The position numbers were made by a program, and so were the translations under genes. The notes below the pieces were generated by a model. The model saw only the letters and a program-made list of their open reading frames with translations, ran no database searches and was not told the DNA's origin. 64,000 nucleotides of DNA from Colwellia sp. MB3u-45. GTDB lineage: Bacteria; Pseudomonadota; Gammaproteobacteria; Enterobacterales; Alteromonadaceae. Below are positions 25,306 to 35,766 of this stretch, in pieces (positions within the stretch are counted from its first letter, which is position 1; every line of letters begins with the position of its first letter). The stretch is from NCBI RefSeq assembly GCF_014077005.1, contig NZ_JACGVC010000049.1, positions 124,001 through 188,000 on the forward strand, given 5' to 3'.

Positions 25306-25899
25306 ATGAGTAAAACAGCTAAGTTTGATCGCCAAAAGGTGATTGATAAAGCAACCAATCTTTATTGGAAAAAAGGTTTTCACGCAACTTCCATGCGTAG
25401 TTTACAAGACGAAATAGATATGCGCCCGGGCAGTATCTATGCCGCTTTTGGCAGTAAAGATGGTTTATTTACAGAGGCATTAAGACACTATACCGATATG
25501 GCACTTGCTCATCTAACACTATGCCGTAGTAAACATTCCTCACCTATTGAGGCGTTAAAAGCCTTTGTTAAAATTCAGGTAATTGACACCAAAAATGATG
25601 CTCCAAATGCAATGTGTATGTTAGCGAAAACCATTGGCGAGCTGACAGAAGATAACCAAAACCTTATTGATACAACCAAGGCCTATTTGGGCGAAATAGC
25701 GAATCAATTCGTCAATCTCATTGAAGAGTCTCAGGCAATGGGGGAAATAGATAAAGACAAAAATTCAAACGATCTCTCAAACCGTATACAAATTCAAATA
25801 GCAGGCCTGCGTACCTTTGCTAAAATCGATGATGATAAAAATAAACTTGATGCTATGATTGAAGATTTTTTTAGCCATTATCCATTTAAAAAGGACTAG
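25306..25899 (+). CDS. TetR/AcrR-family transcriptional regulator
   Basis: DNA-binding repressor of about 197 residues. The N-terminal helix-turn-helix reads ATSMRSLQDEIDMRPGSIYAAFGSKDGLF, split here for length, and lies at about residues 27-55; the C-terminal ligand domain is unlike any I can name. I chose the ATG at 25306 (MSKTAKFDR); an in-frame ATG at 25294 adds four residues and neither has a clear ribosome site. It is divergent from yghU-frnE, and the HAD hydrolase begins three bases after its stop. The three palindromes in the divergent region are its likely sites. The inducer is unknown. Confidence 0.88.
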   Translation: MSKTAKFDRQKVIDKATNLYWKKGFHATSMRSLQDEIDMRPGSIYAAFGSKDGLFTEALRHYTDMALAHLTLCRSKHSSPIEALKAFVKIQVIDTKNDAPNAMCMLAKTIGELTEDNQNLIDTTKAYLGEIANQFVNLIEESQAMGEIDKDKNSNDLSNRIQIQIAGLRTFAKIDDDKNKLDAMIEDFFSHYPFKKD

Positions 25900-25902
25900 C
25901 AC

Positions 25903-26580
25903 ATGCGTGAGCAAACAATACTTTTTGATATTAATGAAACAGTACTAAATTTAGCTAGCTTAAAGCCTAAATTTAACGCTGTATTTGGCGATGAGAGTTA
26001 TACCGCCACCTGGTTTTCGATGCTACTGCACTCGTCAACCGTTTGTTTAGTCACTGGGGTAAAAACAGATTTTGCTAGTCTGGCTAAGATAGCGCTCGAT
26101 GCTTTAGCCGCAAAACAAAAACTTCTTTTATCTGAAAAAGAAGGCAATGACATACTCGCTACTTTTGCAAACCTGGCACCACATGCAGATATACAAGCTG
26201 CATTAACTAAATTACGTAAAGCTGGATTTCGCCTTGTTGCTTTATCTAATTCATCTCAAGCCCTACTTACCACTCAAATACTTAATGCTGGCTTAACAAG
26301 CTATTTTGACGAGTTAATCTCCGTAGAAGCAGCAGGTACCTTTAAACCTTCAGCAAACGCTTATGCATTTGCAAGCAAACAATTAGAAACAACAGCTGAT
26401 ACATTACGTTTAGTGGCAGCTCATGACTGGGATACGCATGGAGCATTAAGTGCAGGTTTAAAAGCGGCTTATATAGACAGGACGGGGGCACCTTATAATC
26501 CCTTATTTCTAAAACCAGATGTAATTGGCTCTACGATGAATGAAATAGCCGAACAGATTATTTCAATGCACAAGATTTAA
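25903..26580 (+). CDS. Haloacid dehalogenase type II-like hydrolase
   Basis: This 225-residue HAD-superfamily hydrolase has nucleophile Asp9 in the FDINET motif I. Motif II is the Ser in ALSNSS near residue 118. The Lys of motif III is in FKPSANAY near 149, and the acidic motif IV is in AAHDWD near 172. The pattern fits L-2-haloacid dehalogenases, but the typical DAYGT motif is replaced by DINET, so a different small substrate is possible. It is transcribed with the TetR gene (3-bp gap), so it belongs to the same stress regulon as yghU-frnE. Confidence 0.82.
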   Translation: MREQTILFDINETVLNLASLKPKFNAVFGDESYTATWFSMLLHSSTVCLVTGVKTDFASLAKIALDALAAKQKLLLSEKEGNDILATFANLAPHADIQAALTKLRKAGFRLVALSNSSQALLTTQILNAGLTSYFDELISVEAAGTFKPSANAYAFASKQLETTADTLRLVAAHDWDTHGALSAGLKAAYIDRTGAPYNPLFLKPDVIGSTMNEIAEQIISMHKI

Positions 26581-26912
26581 TAACGAAGGTCTAAAATACA
26601 CTCCTTTGGCTAATTCACTAACTTACTTACAGTGAACGACGACTTTAAACTGAAAGGCCAATTTTATATCTGAAAATTAGTTACCTGCGCTCTGCGCACT
26701 TTTAAGTCATCTCAATTAAACACTGGCTGTAAGCTTTGACGACAGTCAGTGTTAAATATAATGCACTAGCCATGGACCAACCTACTTTATAACTGGAGAT
26801 TGGGAGTTGAACACTACTCGAGATTAGCGCTATAAACCTTACCTTGTCGTAGATCTCTAAATTTTAGACGAAAAAAAACCGCCAATCTTTCGATTAGCGG
26901 TTTTTTATAGTG
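26581..26912. other. Intergenic region with a long inverted repeat
   Basis: Arms ATTAAACACTGGCTGT (26715-26730) and ACAGTCAGTGTTAAAT (26742-26757) form an imperfect 16-bp stem after the HAD gene, a possible terminator without a good T-run. The right part holds the tRNA-Ser terminator. Confidence 0.5.
26871..26907 (-). terminator. Terminator of tRNA-Ser
   Basis: Arms ACCGCCAATC (26878-26887) and GATTAGCGGT (26892-26901) with a TTTC loop, one mismatch, and A/T runs on both flanks. It is just downstream of the minus-strand tRNA gene. Confidence 0.75.
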
Positions 26913-27003
26913 TGGCGGAGAGATAGGGATTTGAACCCTAGAAGGGCTATAAACCCTTGCTGGTTTTCAAGACCAGTGCTTTCGACCACTCAGCCATCTC
27001 TCC
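26913..27003 (-). tRNA. tRNA-Ser (anticodon UGA)
   Basis: The minus strand folds as a 91-nt class II tRNA. The acceptor stem GGAGAGA pairs with TCTCTCC, followed by G and an encoded CCA. The anticodon arm CTGGTCTTGAAAACCAG has the loop CTTGAAA, giving anticodon TGA, which reads UCA and related Ser codons. A long variable arm (GCAAGGGTTTATAGCCCTT) and the T-arm GGGTTCAAATCCC are present. Confidence 0.97.
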
Positions 27004-27164
27004 AGTGTTCAGAAGCATTACTGCTTGAGAACGAAACGCATAGTAAAGGCTCGAAATTGTCTTGTAAAGCATTTATTCTATAAAACAGTTTGTTTGCTAA
27101 AAAAATCAACGATTTGTCATTTATTTAAGCAAATTCAGTAAATTTTCATGTTTAAGGAAAACTT

Positions 27165-27761
27165 ATGAGTGAAGAAAACCTTTGTCGATGTCCGTGGTTA
27201 GATACAACAAAACCCGATTATGTTGCTTATCATGATAATGAATGGGGTGTTCCTGTTTTCGATGATCAACAATTATTTGAATATTTAATGCTTGAATCAG
27301 CACAGGCAGGTTTAAGTTGGTATACGATTTTAAAGCGTCGCGATGGTTACCGTGCCGCCTTCGCTAACTTTGACGTTAACCTTGTTGCCCTATTTACTGA
27401 TGCTAAAGTTGAAGAGCTAGTAGTTAACCGCGCTATTATTCGCCACAGAGGGAAAATTAATGCGGTGATTAATAATGCTAAAATATTTATCGATATTCAA
27501 AAAGAGTTTGGCAGCTTTAGCCACTATATGTGGGGCTTTGTTGGCCATAAAACTATTGTCAATCATTGGGCTGCATTAAACGATTACCCTGCTACCTCTA
27601 AAGAGTCTGATGCTTGGAGCAAAGATTTGAAAAAGCGGGGCTTTAAGTTTGTTGGTTCAACCATTTGTTATGCGCATATGCAGGCTTGTGGCATGGTTAA
27701 CGATCATAGCGATGACTGTTACAAACGCTCACAAATTATTGCAAAATTTCAACAAGGTTAA
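27165..27761 (+). CDS. tag: DNA-3-methyladenine glycosylase I
   Basis: Removes 3-methyladenine from alkylated DNA, starting base excision repair. The 198-residue protein matches E. coli Tag. The zinc-snap ligands are visible: Cys9 (CPW) and His23 (AYHDNEWG) near the N-terminus and His-x3-Cys (NDHSDDCY) near residue 185. The LESAQAGLSW segment near 43 belongs to the helix-hairpin-helix glycosylase fold. It is a single gene, started by an ATG with an AAGGAAA ribosome site. Confidence 0.95.
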   Translation: MSEENLCRCPWLDTTKPDYVAYHDNEWGVPVFDDQQLFEYLMLESAQAGLSWYTILKRRDGYRAAFANFDVNLVALFTDAKVEELVVNRAIIRHRGKINAVINNAKIFIDIQKEFGSFSHYMWGFVGHKTIVNHWAALNDYPATSKESDAWSKDLKKRGFKFVGSTICYAHMQACGMVNDHSDDCYKRSQIIAKFQQG

Positions 27762-27923
27762 AGATAGTATTTCAAAATACACCGTGCCATAATATGTCAA
27801 TGTGGTTTATAATTGATTATCACCCAAGTGATGATGTGAAGGTTAAATATTTGATTTACCCTTGAACTATTTAACAATAGCCCATATCTAAAAAATAGAA
27901 TTGGCATACTTAGAGGAAATATT

Positions 27924-28589
27924 ATGCAATCAAATACTAGTGTAAATGCTAGTCGAAGTTCAGCGGTTGAAATTAACAAGGTATTAAGAAATACCTATAT
28001 GTTACTTTCGATGACTTTGGCGTTTAGTGCCGTAACTGCTGCTATTTCTATGGCAATGGGCTTGTCTCATATGGCAGCCCTAATAATGACCTTAGTTTCG
28101 TTTGGTTTATTATTTGTTGTTAATAAAAACGCTGATAAAGCGAGTGGTATTTTTTGGATTTTTGCTTTCACCGGCTTAATGGGTGCCTCATTAGGCCCAA
28201 TGCTTAACTATTATGCGGCAATGCCTAACGGCGCTTCATTAATTATGCAAGCATTAGGCGGTACAGCATTAATTTTCTTTGCACTTTCTGGCTATGCGTT
28301 AACCAGCAAAAAAGACTTCTCATTTATGGGTGGCTTTTTAATGGTTGGTTTAATCGTTGCGGTTATTGCCATGGTAGCAAATATATTTTTCCAAATTCCT
28401 GCGCTGTCGTTAGCTATTAGTGCTGCAATTATTATGATCATGTCTGGTTTGATCTTATATGATACAAGCCGCATTATTCACGGTGGTGAAACAAACTACA
28501 TTCGTGCAACTGTTTCGCTATACTTGAATATTTATAATATCTTCGTACACTTATTAAGCCTATTAGGGGTTTTAGGTAACGATGACTAA
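27924..28589 (+). CDS. Bax inhibitor-1 / YccA family membrane protein
   Basis: Inner-membrane protein of 221 residues with about seven hydrophobic helices, of the Bax-inhibitor-1 (YccA/YbhL) family. In E. coli, YccA modulates FtsH proteolysis of membrane proteins, and BI-1 relatives can leak calcium. The C-terminal segment (LILYDTSRIIHGGETNYI, near residues 173-190) contains the di-acid-related conserved Asp and is diagnostic. It is followed by a strong terminator, then by the tus genes. It is complete. Confidence 0.88.
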   Translation: MQSNTSVNASRSSAVEINKVLRNTYMLLSMTLAFSAVTAAISMAMGLSHMAALIMTLVSFGLLFVVNKNADKASGIFWIFAFTGLMGASLGPMLNYYAAMPNGASLIMQALGGTALIFFALSGYALTSKKDFSFMGGFLMVGLIVAVIAMVANIFFQIPALSLAISAAIIMIMSGLILYDTSRIIHGGETNYIRATVSLYLNIYNIFVHLLSLLGVLGNDD

Positions 28590-28649
28590 TTAGCAGTTAA
28601 AAATCATTAACTATGATTAATAATTGTTTATACTCTATGTATAAATTAT

Positions 28650-28677
28650 AAAGCCTCTATATTGAGGCTTTTTTATT
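28650..28677 (+). terminator. Terminator of the YccA-family gene
   Basis: AAGCCTC (28651-28657) and GAGGCTT (28664-28670) with a 6-nt loop, followed by six further T's. Confidence 0.85.
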
Positions 28678-28718
28678 AGCTGTGTTTAAATAACGTTAAT
28701 TAAGGCGAAAAGCATAAT

Positions 28719-29096
28719 ATGCAAAATAGATTGGCTTTAGTGGTGACTACCCCGCCCAGCAGTAATTTAACAACAACGGCAATTAATCTTGTCAGAGCGG
28801 CGCTTGATAGTGGTGTAAGCATCGTAGGGGTATTTTTCTATCAAGACGGCGTGTTAAATGCCGCTAAATATTTATCAATACCCAGTGATGAATTTCAAAC
28901 ACTAGCACAATGGCAACAACTTAATAGCGAATACAATGTGCCGTTATATTTATGTATTACTGCCGCAGAAAAACGTGGTTTAAGTGACGAGTTAAATAAC
29001 CATGAAAGCTCAAATATAGACTCAGCATTTACAGTGTCGGGTTTAGGTGAATTAGTGGAGTTAACCAGTAAAGCCGAACGTGTGGTGCAATTATAA
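28719..29096 (+). CDS. tusD: Sulfurtransferase TusD
   Basis: Part of the TusBCD complex that relays sulfur from TusA to TusE for 2-thiolation of U34 in tRNAs (mnm5s2U). The 125-residue DsrE-fold protein keeps the sulfur-carrying Cys, in LYLCITAAEKRG near residue 79, equivalent to E. coli TusD Cys78. Its TAA overlaps the ATG of tusC, as in a tightly coupled operon tusD-tusC-tusB-tusE. Confidence 0.92.
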   Translation: MQNRLALVVTTPPSSNLTTTAINLVRAALDSGVSIVGVFFYQDGVLNAAKYLSIPSDEFQTLAQWQQLNSEYNVPLYLCITAAEKRGLSDELNNHESSNIDSAFTVSGLGELVELTSKAERVVQL

Positions 29097-29473
29097 TGTC
29101 AGAAAATCAACCACGTGATAAAACTATCGCCATTATAAATACCCAGGCGCCTTTTTCGAATGCCGCCGGTAAAGAAGCACTAGACGCCGCATTGATATTT
29201 GGCTCGTACGAGCAAGCCACGTCGCTGTTCTTTTTAGGTGATGGGGTGTTTCAGGTGATCGGGGATCAAAATGCCTCAGCCATTGAGATTAAAGACTACC
29301 TTAAAACATTTTCAGCACTTGAATTTTACGATATTGAAAATATTTATGTTTGCCAACAGTCATTAACCGAGCGCAACTTAAGCGCACATTTTCATATTAA
29401 CAATATACAAGTATTATCAAACGAAGTGTTTAGTCAACGCTTACACCAGCACAACGTGATTTACAGGTTTTAA
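29096..29473 (+). CDS. tusC: Sulfur relay protein TusC
   Basis: The 125-residue DsrF-like subunit of the TusBCD heterohexamer. The recognisable core is the NTQAPFSNAAGKEALDAAL stretch near residues 14-32 and the FFLGDGVFQV strand near residue 46. No sulfur-carrying Cys is required in this subunit. It overlaps tusD by one base and is followed one base later by tusB. Confidence 0.9.
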   Translation: MSENQPRDKTIAIINTQAPFSNAAGKEALDAALIFGSYEQATSLFFLGDGVFQVIGDQNASAIEIKDYLKTFSALEFYDIENIYVCQQSLTERNLSAHFHINNIQVLSNEVFSQRLHQHNVIYRF

Positions 29474-29474
29474 C

Positions 29475-29771
29475 ATGGCGATGCTACACCTTATTAGAAA
29501 CTCAGGCTTTAATAGCAGTGCATTAACACAATGCCTTGACATGATTTTGCCACAAGACAGTATATTATTAATCGATGACGGTTGTTATAATTTCAGTCAT
29601 GCACTATTGCTTAGAACGCTAACCGAGCAGCAAGACATAACGCTTTACTTTATAAGCCAACACGCCGACGCCCGCGCACAATGCCCTAATAATAAATTAT
29701 TTATACCCATCACCTTAGCCGAAGTAGTAGCGCTACTTTTTAAACACGACAATTCAATTACCTGGTCATGA
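29475..29771 (+). CDS. tusB: Sulfur relay protein TusB
   Basis: The 98-residue DsrH-like smallest subunit of TusBCD. Family features are the MLHLI start and the [10 protein letters not shown] strand near residue 30. It overlaps tusE by 4 bp (ATGA), keeping the operon order. Confidence 0.9.
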   Translation: MAMLHLIRNSGFNSSALTQCLDMILPQDSILLIDDGCYNFSHALLLRTLTEQQDITLYFISQHADARAQCPNNKLFIPITLAEVVALLFKHDNSITWS

Positions 29772-30100
29772 CAATAATATATAACAACAAAAGCTTAGCC
29801 ACCGATAAACAAGGCTATTTGCTCGATTTTACGCAGTGGAACGAAGATGTTGCCATGTTACTCGCAAAAAATGATGATATTGAGCTGCTAGAAGCCCATT
29901 GGGAAGTTATTCGCTTTGTTAGGCAGTTTTACCTAACTTACAATACGTCACCTGCTATTCGCGCTCTAACCAAAGCGATGAAAGCAGAGTTTGGCGAAGA
30001 AAAGGCCAGCAGTCGTTATTTATATCGCTTGTTTAAAGAAGGGCCTGCTAAACAAGCCACTAAGTATGCAGGTTTGCCCAAACCGGCTAGGTGTATTTAA
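29768..30100 (+). CDS. tusE: Sulfur carrier TusE (DsrC family)
   Basis: DsrC-fold sulfur acceptor that passes sulfur to MnmA for tRNA 2-thiouridine. The 110-residue protein ends in GLPKPARCI, with the penultimate Cys (residue 109) being the conserved C-terminal sulfur-carrying residue. A second Cys typical of dissimilatory DsrC is absent from the flexible arm, so this is a TusE-type protein. The helix-turn-helix-like segment [16 protein letters not shown] is present near residue 58. Confidence 0.93.
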   Translation: MTIIYNNKSLATDKQGYLLDFTQWNEDVAMLLAKNDDIELLEAHWEVIRFVRQFYLTYNTSPAIRALTKAMKAEFGEEKASSRYLYRLFKEGPAKQATKYAGLPKPARCI

Positions 30101-30271
30101 CTGGTCTTATCTCGCCAATGAGCTTAAATCGCTGAGATAATTAATTATCTGCTTGGTTTTAATGTTTAAAATTAAAAACTACAAGGTGATAAATTTATAG
30201 CCGCGTAACTCTTTATCAAATTTTATGCCTGGTATTTAGTCACACTTCCTCATGAAAAAGTAAAATACTTA

Positions 30272-30303
30272 ATTAAACGGTTATTAAACCGGTATTAAAC
30301 CGA
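30272..30303. repeat. Tandem repeat, three copies of an 11-bp unit
   Basis: Units ATTAAACGGTT, ATTAAACCGGT and ATTAAACCGA follow each other between tusE and the long GAPDH gene. No function is visible. Confidence 0.75.
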
Positions 30304-30326
30304 AGAGATTTTTCATATTAATTGGC

Positions 30327-30359
30327 AAAAAAAAGCGCTTACCTACAAGGTAAACGCTT
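30327..30359 (-). terminator. Terminator of the long-form GAPDH gene
   Basis: AAGCGCTTACC (from 30333) and GGTAAACGCTT (ending at 30359) form a stem with one mismatch around TACAA, followed on the minus strand by eight T's. Confidence 0.78.
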
Positions 30360-30400
30360 ATTCGAATAAACTAACTTTACATTTTTTTAGCTATCGCTAG

Positions 30401-31849
30401 TTATGTAAAGGGTAATGTGGGTACATCAATACCTGACATTGCTAACATTACACGCACTACCTGACAGCTATAACCAAACTCATTGTCGTACCATACGTAG
30501 AGTACAGCGCGATCACCATCAACAATCGTTGCTTGTGAATCAACAACACCAGCGAAACGTGAACCGACTAAATCAGTCGATACAATTTCAGTAGAAGCGG
30601 TGTAATCCACTTGATTTTGCAATTTAGAGTTTAAAGAGATTTTACGTAAATAGTCGTTTAATTCTGCTTTAGTTGTCTCTTTTTTCAAGTTCAAGTTCAT
30701 AATAGCCATTGAAACGTTTGGCGTAGGAACGCGAATCGCATTACCCGTTAACAAACCTTTTAATTCAGGTAATGCTTTTGCTACCGCTTTAGCGGCACCC
30801 GTGGTACTGATCACCATATTTAATGGTGCACTACGGCCACGACGCGGCGCAGGATGGTAATTATCAATTAAGTTTTGATCATTAGTATATGAATGTACCG
30901 TCTCAACGTGGCCATTGCGAATACCAAACTCATCATTGAGTGCTTTAAGTACCGGCGTGATCGCGTTGGTAGTACAACTTGCTGCAGAAATCATGGTGTC
31001 TTCTGCTAAAATCATATCTTCGTTTACGCCGTATACGATGTTTTTAATATCGCCTTTAGCCGGTGCGGTGAGTAAAACTTTAGCAACACCTTTTGATTGT
31101 AAATGCTGTCCTAAGCCCTCTTCATCACTCCAAATCCCCGTATTATCAACCACTAAAGCGTTGTTGATACCATAAGCGGTGTAATCAATTTCTGAGGGTG
31201 ATTTAGCATAAATAATTTGAATAAAAGCACCGTTCGCTTTAATAACGTTATTTTCTTTATCAATGGTAATACTACCGTTAAAGGCACCGTGCACTGAATC
31301 ACGACGCAGTAAGCTCGCACGTTTTTCTAAATCATCTTCTTTACCAGGGCGAATGACAATGGCGCGTAACTTAAGCTTAGCGTTGGGTCCGGCACGTTCA
31401 ATTAATAAACGCGCTAACAAACGACCAATACGACCAAAACCGTAAAGTACCACGTCTTTAGATTCTTGTACGTCGGTATCTTTAGTGATGGTGGCTAATT
31501 CTTTTTCTAAAAATTGTTCAATTGACAAACCATTCGCTTCACCTTTAAATAAATAACGGTAAGCTAATTTACCTACGTCGATACGCGCAGGTGCTAATGA
31601 CATACTAGCTAAAACTTGAATAAAAGGAGAACTTTCACGTAAACGCAATTTATTTTCTTCGTGTAAAGCCACTGATTTATGTGCTTTAATGATGTCGATG
31701 GCAGAAGCATTGACTAGTGTGCGACCGTAAATTGAAATTTCGATACCGTCATTTCTAAATAATTGTCCGATAATCGGCTGCATGTTTTCAGCGAATGTTT
31801 GACGTTCCTGCCAACTAGCTAGATATTGTTCTTCAAGAAGAGAAGTCAT
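30401..31849 (-). CDS. Long-form glyceraldehyde-3-phosphate dehydrogenase
   Basis: This 482-residue protein has a GAPDH core (about 130-475) behind a 130-residue N-terminal extension of unknown role. The Rossmann start is VVLYGFGRIGRLLARLL near 133. The catalytic cysteine is in SAASCTTNAI near residue 290, with the conserved His later in HSYTND. Vibrio and Shewanella carry a similar long form as well as gapA. In this window a normal gapA lies 3 kb away, so the long enzyme is a paralogue, perhaps NADP-linked or gluconeogenic; that is inference. The neighbouring genes are DUF2989 and gnd. Confidence 0.88.
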   Translation of the reverse strand: MTSLLEEQYLASWQERQTFAENMQPIIGQLFRNDGIEISIYGRTLVNASAIDIIKAHKSVALHEENKLRLRESSPFIQVLASMSLAPARIDVGKLAYRYLFKGEANGLSIEQFLEKELATITKDTDVQESKDVVLYGFGRIGRLLARLLIERAGPNAKLKLRAIVIRPGKEDDLEKRASLLRRDSVHGAFNGSITIDKENNVIKANGAFIQIIYAKSPSEIDYTAYGINNALVVDNTGIWSDEEGLGQHLQSKGVAKVLLTAPAKGDIKNIVYGVNEDMILAEDTMISAASCTTNAITPVLKALNDEFGIRNGHVETVHSYTNDQNLIDNYHPAPRRGRSAPLNMVISTTGAAKAVAKALPELKGLLTGNAIRVPTPNVSMAIMNLNLKKETTKAELNDYLRKISLNSKLQNQVDYTASTEIVSTDLVGSRFAGVVDSQATIVDGDRAVLYVWYDNEFGYSCQVVRVMLAMSGIDVPTLPFT

Positions 31850-32010
31850 TGCGTAAACCTTTTTATGTCAGTCAATTGAGTGATGGGTTATTATTAATGT
31901 AAAGAGGTAATTAGCAATAACTAATTACTGAATGCGGCGCATATTGTAATCCAACATGAATTATTTCGCCACCAGTTACAAATATTTTTCTGGGATAAAT
32001 AGAGAAAAAG

Positions 32011-32826
32011 ATGAAATTTAATAAATTAGTGCTTATTTTGCTTTTTTGCACATTTTTTTTCACATTAATGGCCTGTGAAAACAGACCTAATTTTGCTGAG
32101 TTATGTGAACAAAATACAAAAATTTGTCAAGAATTTCAAGAAGACACTTGGTGTAAACGAGAGCGTGTCGAGGTGGGCTTTGCTAATTTAGCAGACAAAA
32201 ATGATGCTAACGATAGCAACAAATATCAGCAGTTAATTGCCTACGAAGGCTATGAAAAATGCATGCTGCATGCGTCTAAAATTGAGCATATTAAGCTAAA
32301 GGTTAAGAAAACCATACGTATTGATAATGTGGTTAAGGCGCGGGTTAAAATTAAAGCACTAGCACTTGCTACGCAAAATTCTGAACACCCTGACCTGTTA
32401 TTCTTTCATTGGTCGCGCTACTTAAATGAGCACTCACTAAATAAATTTATTGCCTTAGAAGGCAGTGAGTTATTAGAAAAGCCCAACCGACAAATCAACT
32501 TAGCGAGCTATTACGCGAAACATGATATCACCAAAACCTTGAACTTGCTCTATCATGCACTAGAACTTTACCCAAGCGATGCAGCTATAGATACCGAGAT
32601 ATTTCAGTCTCTTGCCAGTATTTTTTCCCATAAAAAAGAGCATAAGCAAGCTTATATCTGGTTAAAAATATTATATTTATATAGTCCAAAAGATAGCAAT
32701 ATCAGCCATGAGACTTTCGTCAGTTACTTTAAAGGCAATAACTTAAACACTGAATTTTTAGACCGAGTAGCGAAAAAAACCTTAAACAACATTATTGAAG
32801 GTGAGTTTAAGGCGCCACGTACCTAA
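32011..32826 (+). CDS. DUF2989 lipoprotein
   Basis: This 271-residue protein has a lipoprotein signal with lipobox LMAC at about residue 22, so it is membrane anchored. The DUF2989 domain follows; the paired Cys-rich start (CENRPNFAELCEQNTKIC) and the ARVKIKALAL and YYAKHD segments fit this family, known from Shewanella and relatives with no defined function. Short helical TPR-like repeats (LLYHALELYPSDAAID, KQAYIWLKILYLYSP) are visible at about 175-230. It is divergent from long GAPDH and convergent with gnd. Confidence 0.75.
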   Translation: MKFNKLVLILLFCTFFFTLMACENRPNFAELCEQNTKICQEFQEDTWCKRERVEVGFANLADKNDANDSNKYQQLIAYEGYEKCMLHASKIEHIKLKVKKTIRIDNVVKARVKIKALALATQNSEHPDLLFFHWSRYLNEHSLNKFIALEGSELLEKPNRQINLASYYAKHDITKTLNLLYHALELYPSDAAIDTEIFQSLASIFSHKKEHKQAYIWLKILYLYSPKDSNISHETFVSYFKGNNLNTEFLDRVAKKTLNNIIEGEFKAPRT

Positions 32827-32836
32827 TTGGGCGATT

Positions 32837-32855
32837 ACTGGCAAGCCAGTCTTTT
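32837..32855 (+). terminator. Weak terminator candidate after DUF2989
   Basis: ACTGGC-AA-GCCAGT with CTTTT following. The loop is too short for a perfect stem, so pairing would leave a four-base loop. Weak. Confidence 0.35.
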
Positions 32856-32928
32856 GAATAAAGCGCTAGCCAAATTAACGATTACCCAAGTAGCGCCAAA
32901 GCCTACTCGGGTTGATATACAGCTATAC

Positions 32929-34458
32929 TTAATTAATTTCCTGCATATTACGTGATTCACTTGACCAATTAACGTGATACTTTTTGCCGGTGGCTTTATC
33001 GATACGCTCAAAAGTATGAGCGCCAAAGAAGTCACGCTGTGCTTGTAATAAATTCGCCGGCAGCACAGCACAACGTATAGAGTCATAATATGACAATGCA
33101 GATGAAATAGCCCCGGTTGGGATCCCCATCAAGGCAGAATTAGACACCGACTTTCGCCAGTTCAATTGATGTAGACTTAATTGCTCAGCAAAGAAATCAT
33201 CTAAAAGTAGATTATCTAGGTCAGGGTTTCGCTCAAATGCTTGCGTGATTGACTGTAAAAATGCCGCACGAATAATACAGCCCGCACGCCAAATCTTGGC
33301 AATACTAGCAAAGTTAAGCTGCCAATTATGCTCTTGCTCAGCGAGTTTCATTAATTGAAAACCTTGTGCATAAGCACATATTTTTGCGCTATATATAGCA
33401 TCATGTAACTGTTCAATAAACGCCTGTTTTTCTTCACCAGCAAGTATCACGACTTCTGGACCTGATAATATGCCTGAAGCTTTCACACGTAAATCTTTAA
33501 AAGATGAAATAGAGCGAGCAAAAACCGCTTGAGCAATAGTGGGCGCAGGTGTACCTAGTTCTAAACTACTTACCGCAGTCCAAAGTCCGGTACCTTTTTG
33601 ACCCGCTTTGTCTAAGATCAAGTCAACTAACGGTGTTTTTTCTTCACCAACTCGATGACGTAAAACCTCGACCGATATTTCCATTAAATAACTTTCTAAT
33701 CGGCCGCCATTCCACATTTCAAAAATATCAGCAATTTCATCGCTGCTTAATGCTAAGCCGTCACGCAGCATTTGATATGCTTCACATATAATTTGCATAT
33801 CAGCGTACTCAATGCCGTTATGCACCATTTTCACATAATGCCCAGCACCCGCTGGACCAATATAGGCAGCACAGGGTTCACCTTCAGTAACAACTTCACC
33901 TGGTTTAGTGCGTTCAATGGGTTTACCCGTTTTTGCATCAACCTTTGCAGCAATAGCTTGCCAAATAGGTTTTATTCTTGCCCATGCATAGGGTGAACCA
34001 CTAGGCATTAGTGCCGGACCAAAACGCGCCCCCACTTCGCCACCTGAAACAGCTGAAGAAAATAAAATAAAATTATTTTTGTATTTTTTCTCGCGTGCAA
34101 CGGTATCAACCCATAAGCTATTACCTGTATCAATAACAATATCATCAGGTTGAATACCGGCACCAATCAAGCTTTCACACACTTGATCAACCGGTGCGCC
34201 TGCTGGCACTGATAGTACGATAAGGTGTGGTGGTTTTAAGCGAGAAAGTAATTCAGTATAAGACGAACAACCAATAACACGTGCTGTTGATAAACCACTT
34301 TCAGCCTTGTCTTGAGTAATGGCATCTTCAACTTTACTGATATCAAGATCGAAGGCGGCGATACTAAAGCCGTTATCAGCTAAATTAAGCACTAAATTCT
34401 TGCCCATAACACCTAAACCAATAAAGCCGATATCGCATGCACTGTTGTTCTGTATCAT
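32929..34458 (-). CDS. gnd: 6-phosphogluconate dehydrogenase, decarboxylating
   Basis: Oxidises 6-phosphogluconate to ribulose 5-phosphate and CO2 with NADP in the pentose phosphate pathway. The 509-residue protein starts with the Rossmann GLGVMGKNLVLNLADNG near residues 17-33. The catalytic Lys/Asn segment GAGHYVKMVHNGIEYADMQ, near 215-233, is diagnostic. Longer than E. coli Gnd (468), but like Shewanella forms. It shares a divergent promoter region with gapA, where a HexR-like box lies. Confidence 0.94.
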   Translation of the reverse strand: MIQNNSACDIGFIGLGVMGKNLVLNLADNGFSIAAFDLDISKVEDAITQDKAESGLSTARVIGCSSYTELLSRLKPPHLIVLSVPAGAPVDQVCESLIGAGIQPDDIVIDTGNSLWVDTVAREKKYKNNFILFSSAVSGGEVGARFGPALMPSGSPYAWARIKPIWQAIAAKVDAKTGKPIERTKPGEVVTEGEPCAAYIGPAGAGHYVKMVHNGIEYADMQIICEAYQMLRDGLALSSDEIADIFEMWNGGRLESYLMEISVEVLRHRVGEEKTPLVDLILDKAGQKGTGLWTAVSSLELGTPAPTIAQAVFARSISSFKDLRVKASGILSGPEVVILAGEEKQAFIEQLHDAIYSAKICAYAQGFQLMKLAEQEHNWQLNFASIAKIWRAGCIIRAAFLQSITQAFERNPDLDNLLLDDFFAEQLSLHQLNWRKSVSNSALMGIPTGAISSALSYYDSIRCAVLPANLLQAQRDFFGAHTFERIDKATGKKYHVNWSSESRNMQEIN

Positions 34459-34662
34459 AAAAAGTCCAAAAAAATTATAGATAGAGGCATTATGCCATCA
34501 TCATAGAAAAATAATAACCTTATGGAAAAGCCAATAAATAAATATTTTTAGCTAGGCTATGTTTAATAGCCGACATTTTAGTAACAATACGCAATAAAAC
34601 AAGGTTTAAATCAATATTTATTGCTTTATGTCGAGTTATAACTTGTAATTTTTATAAAATGG

Positions 34663-34677
34663 TGTAATTTTACTACA
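34663..34677. promoter_or_regulatory. HexR-type box before gapA
   Basis: TGTAATTTTACTACA, one mismatch from the palindromic HexR consensus TGTAATWWWATTACA reported for gammaproteobacteria. It lies 34 bp before the gapA ATG. Confidence 0.65.
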
Positions 34678-34701
34678 TTAATTTTTAAAGTTTGATTTTA
34701 G

Positions 34702-35709
<1,008 letters not shown>

Positions 35710-35737
35710 GCCTTTGTTTGTCCGCTAATAAACGACT

Positions 35738-35766
35738 AAAAAAGCCAGATGAATTCTGGCTTTTTT
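35738..35766 (+). terminator. Terminator of gapA
   Basis: GCCAGA/TCTGGC arms with a five-nt loop and perfect A6/T6 flanks, 28 bp after the gapA stop. Confidence 0.88.
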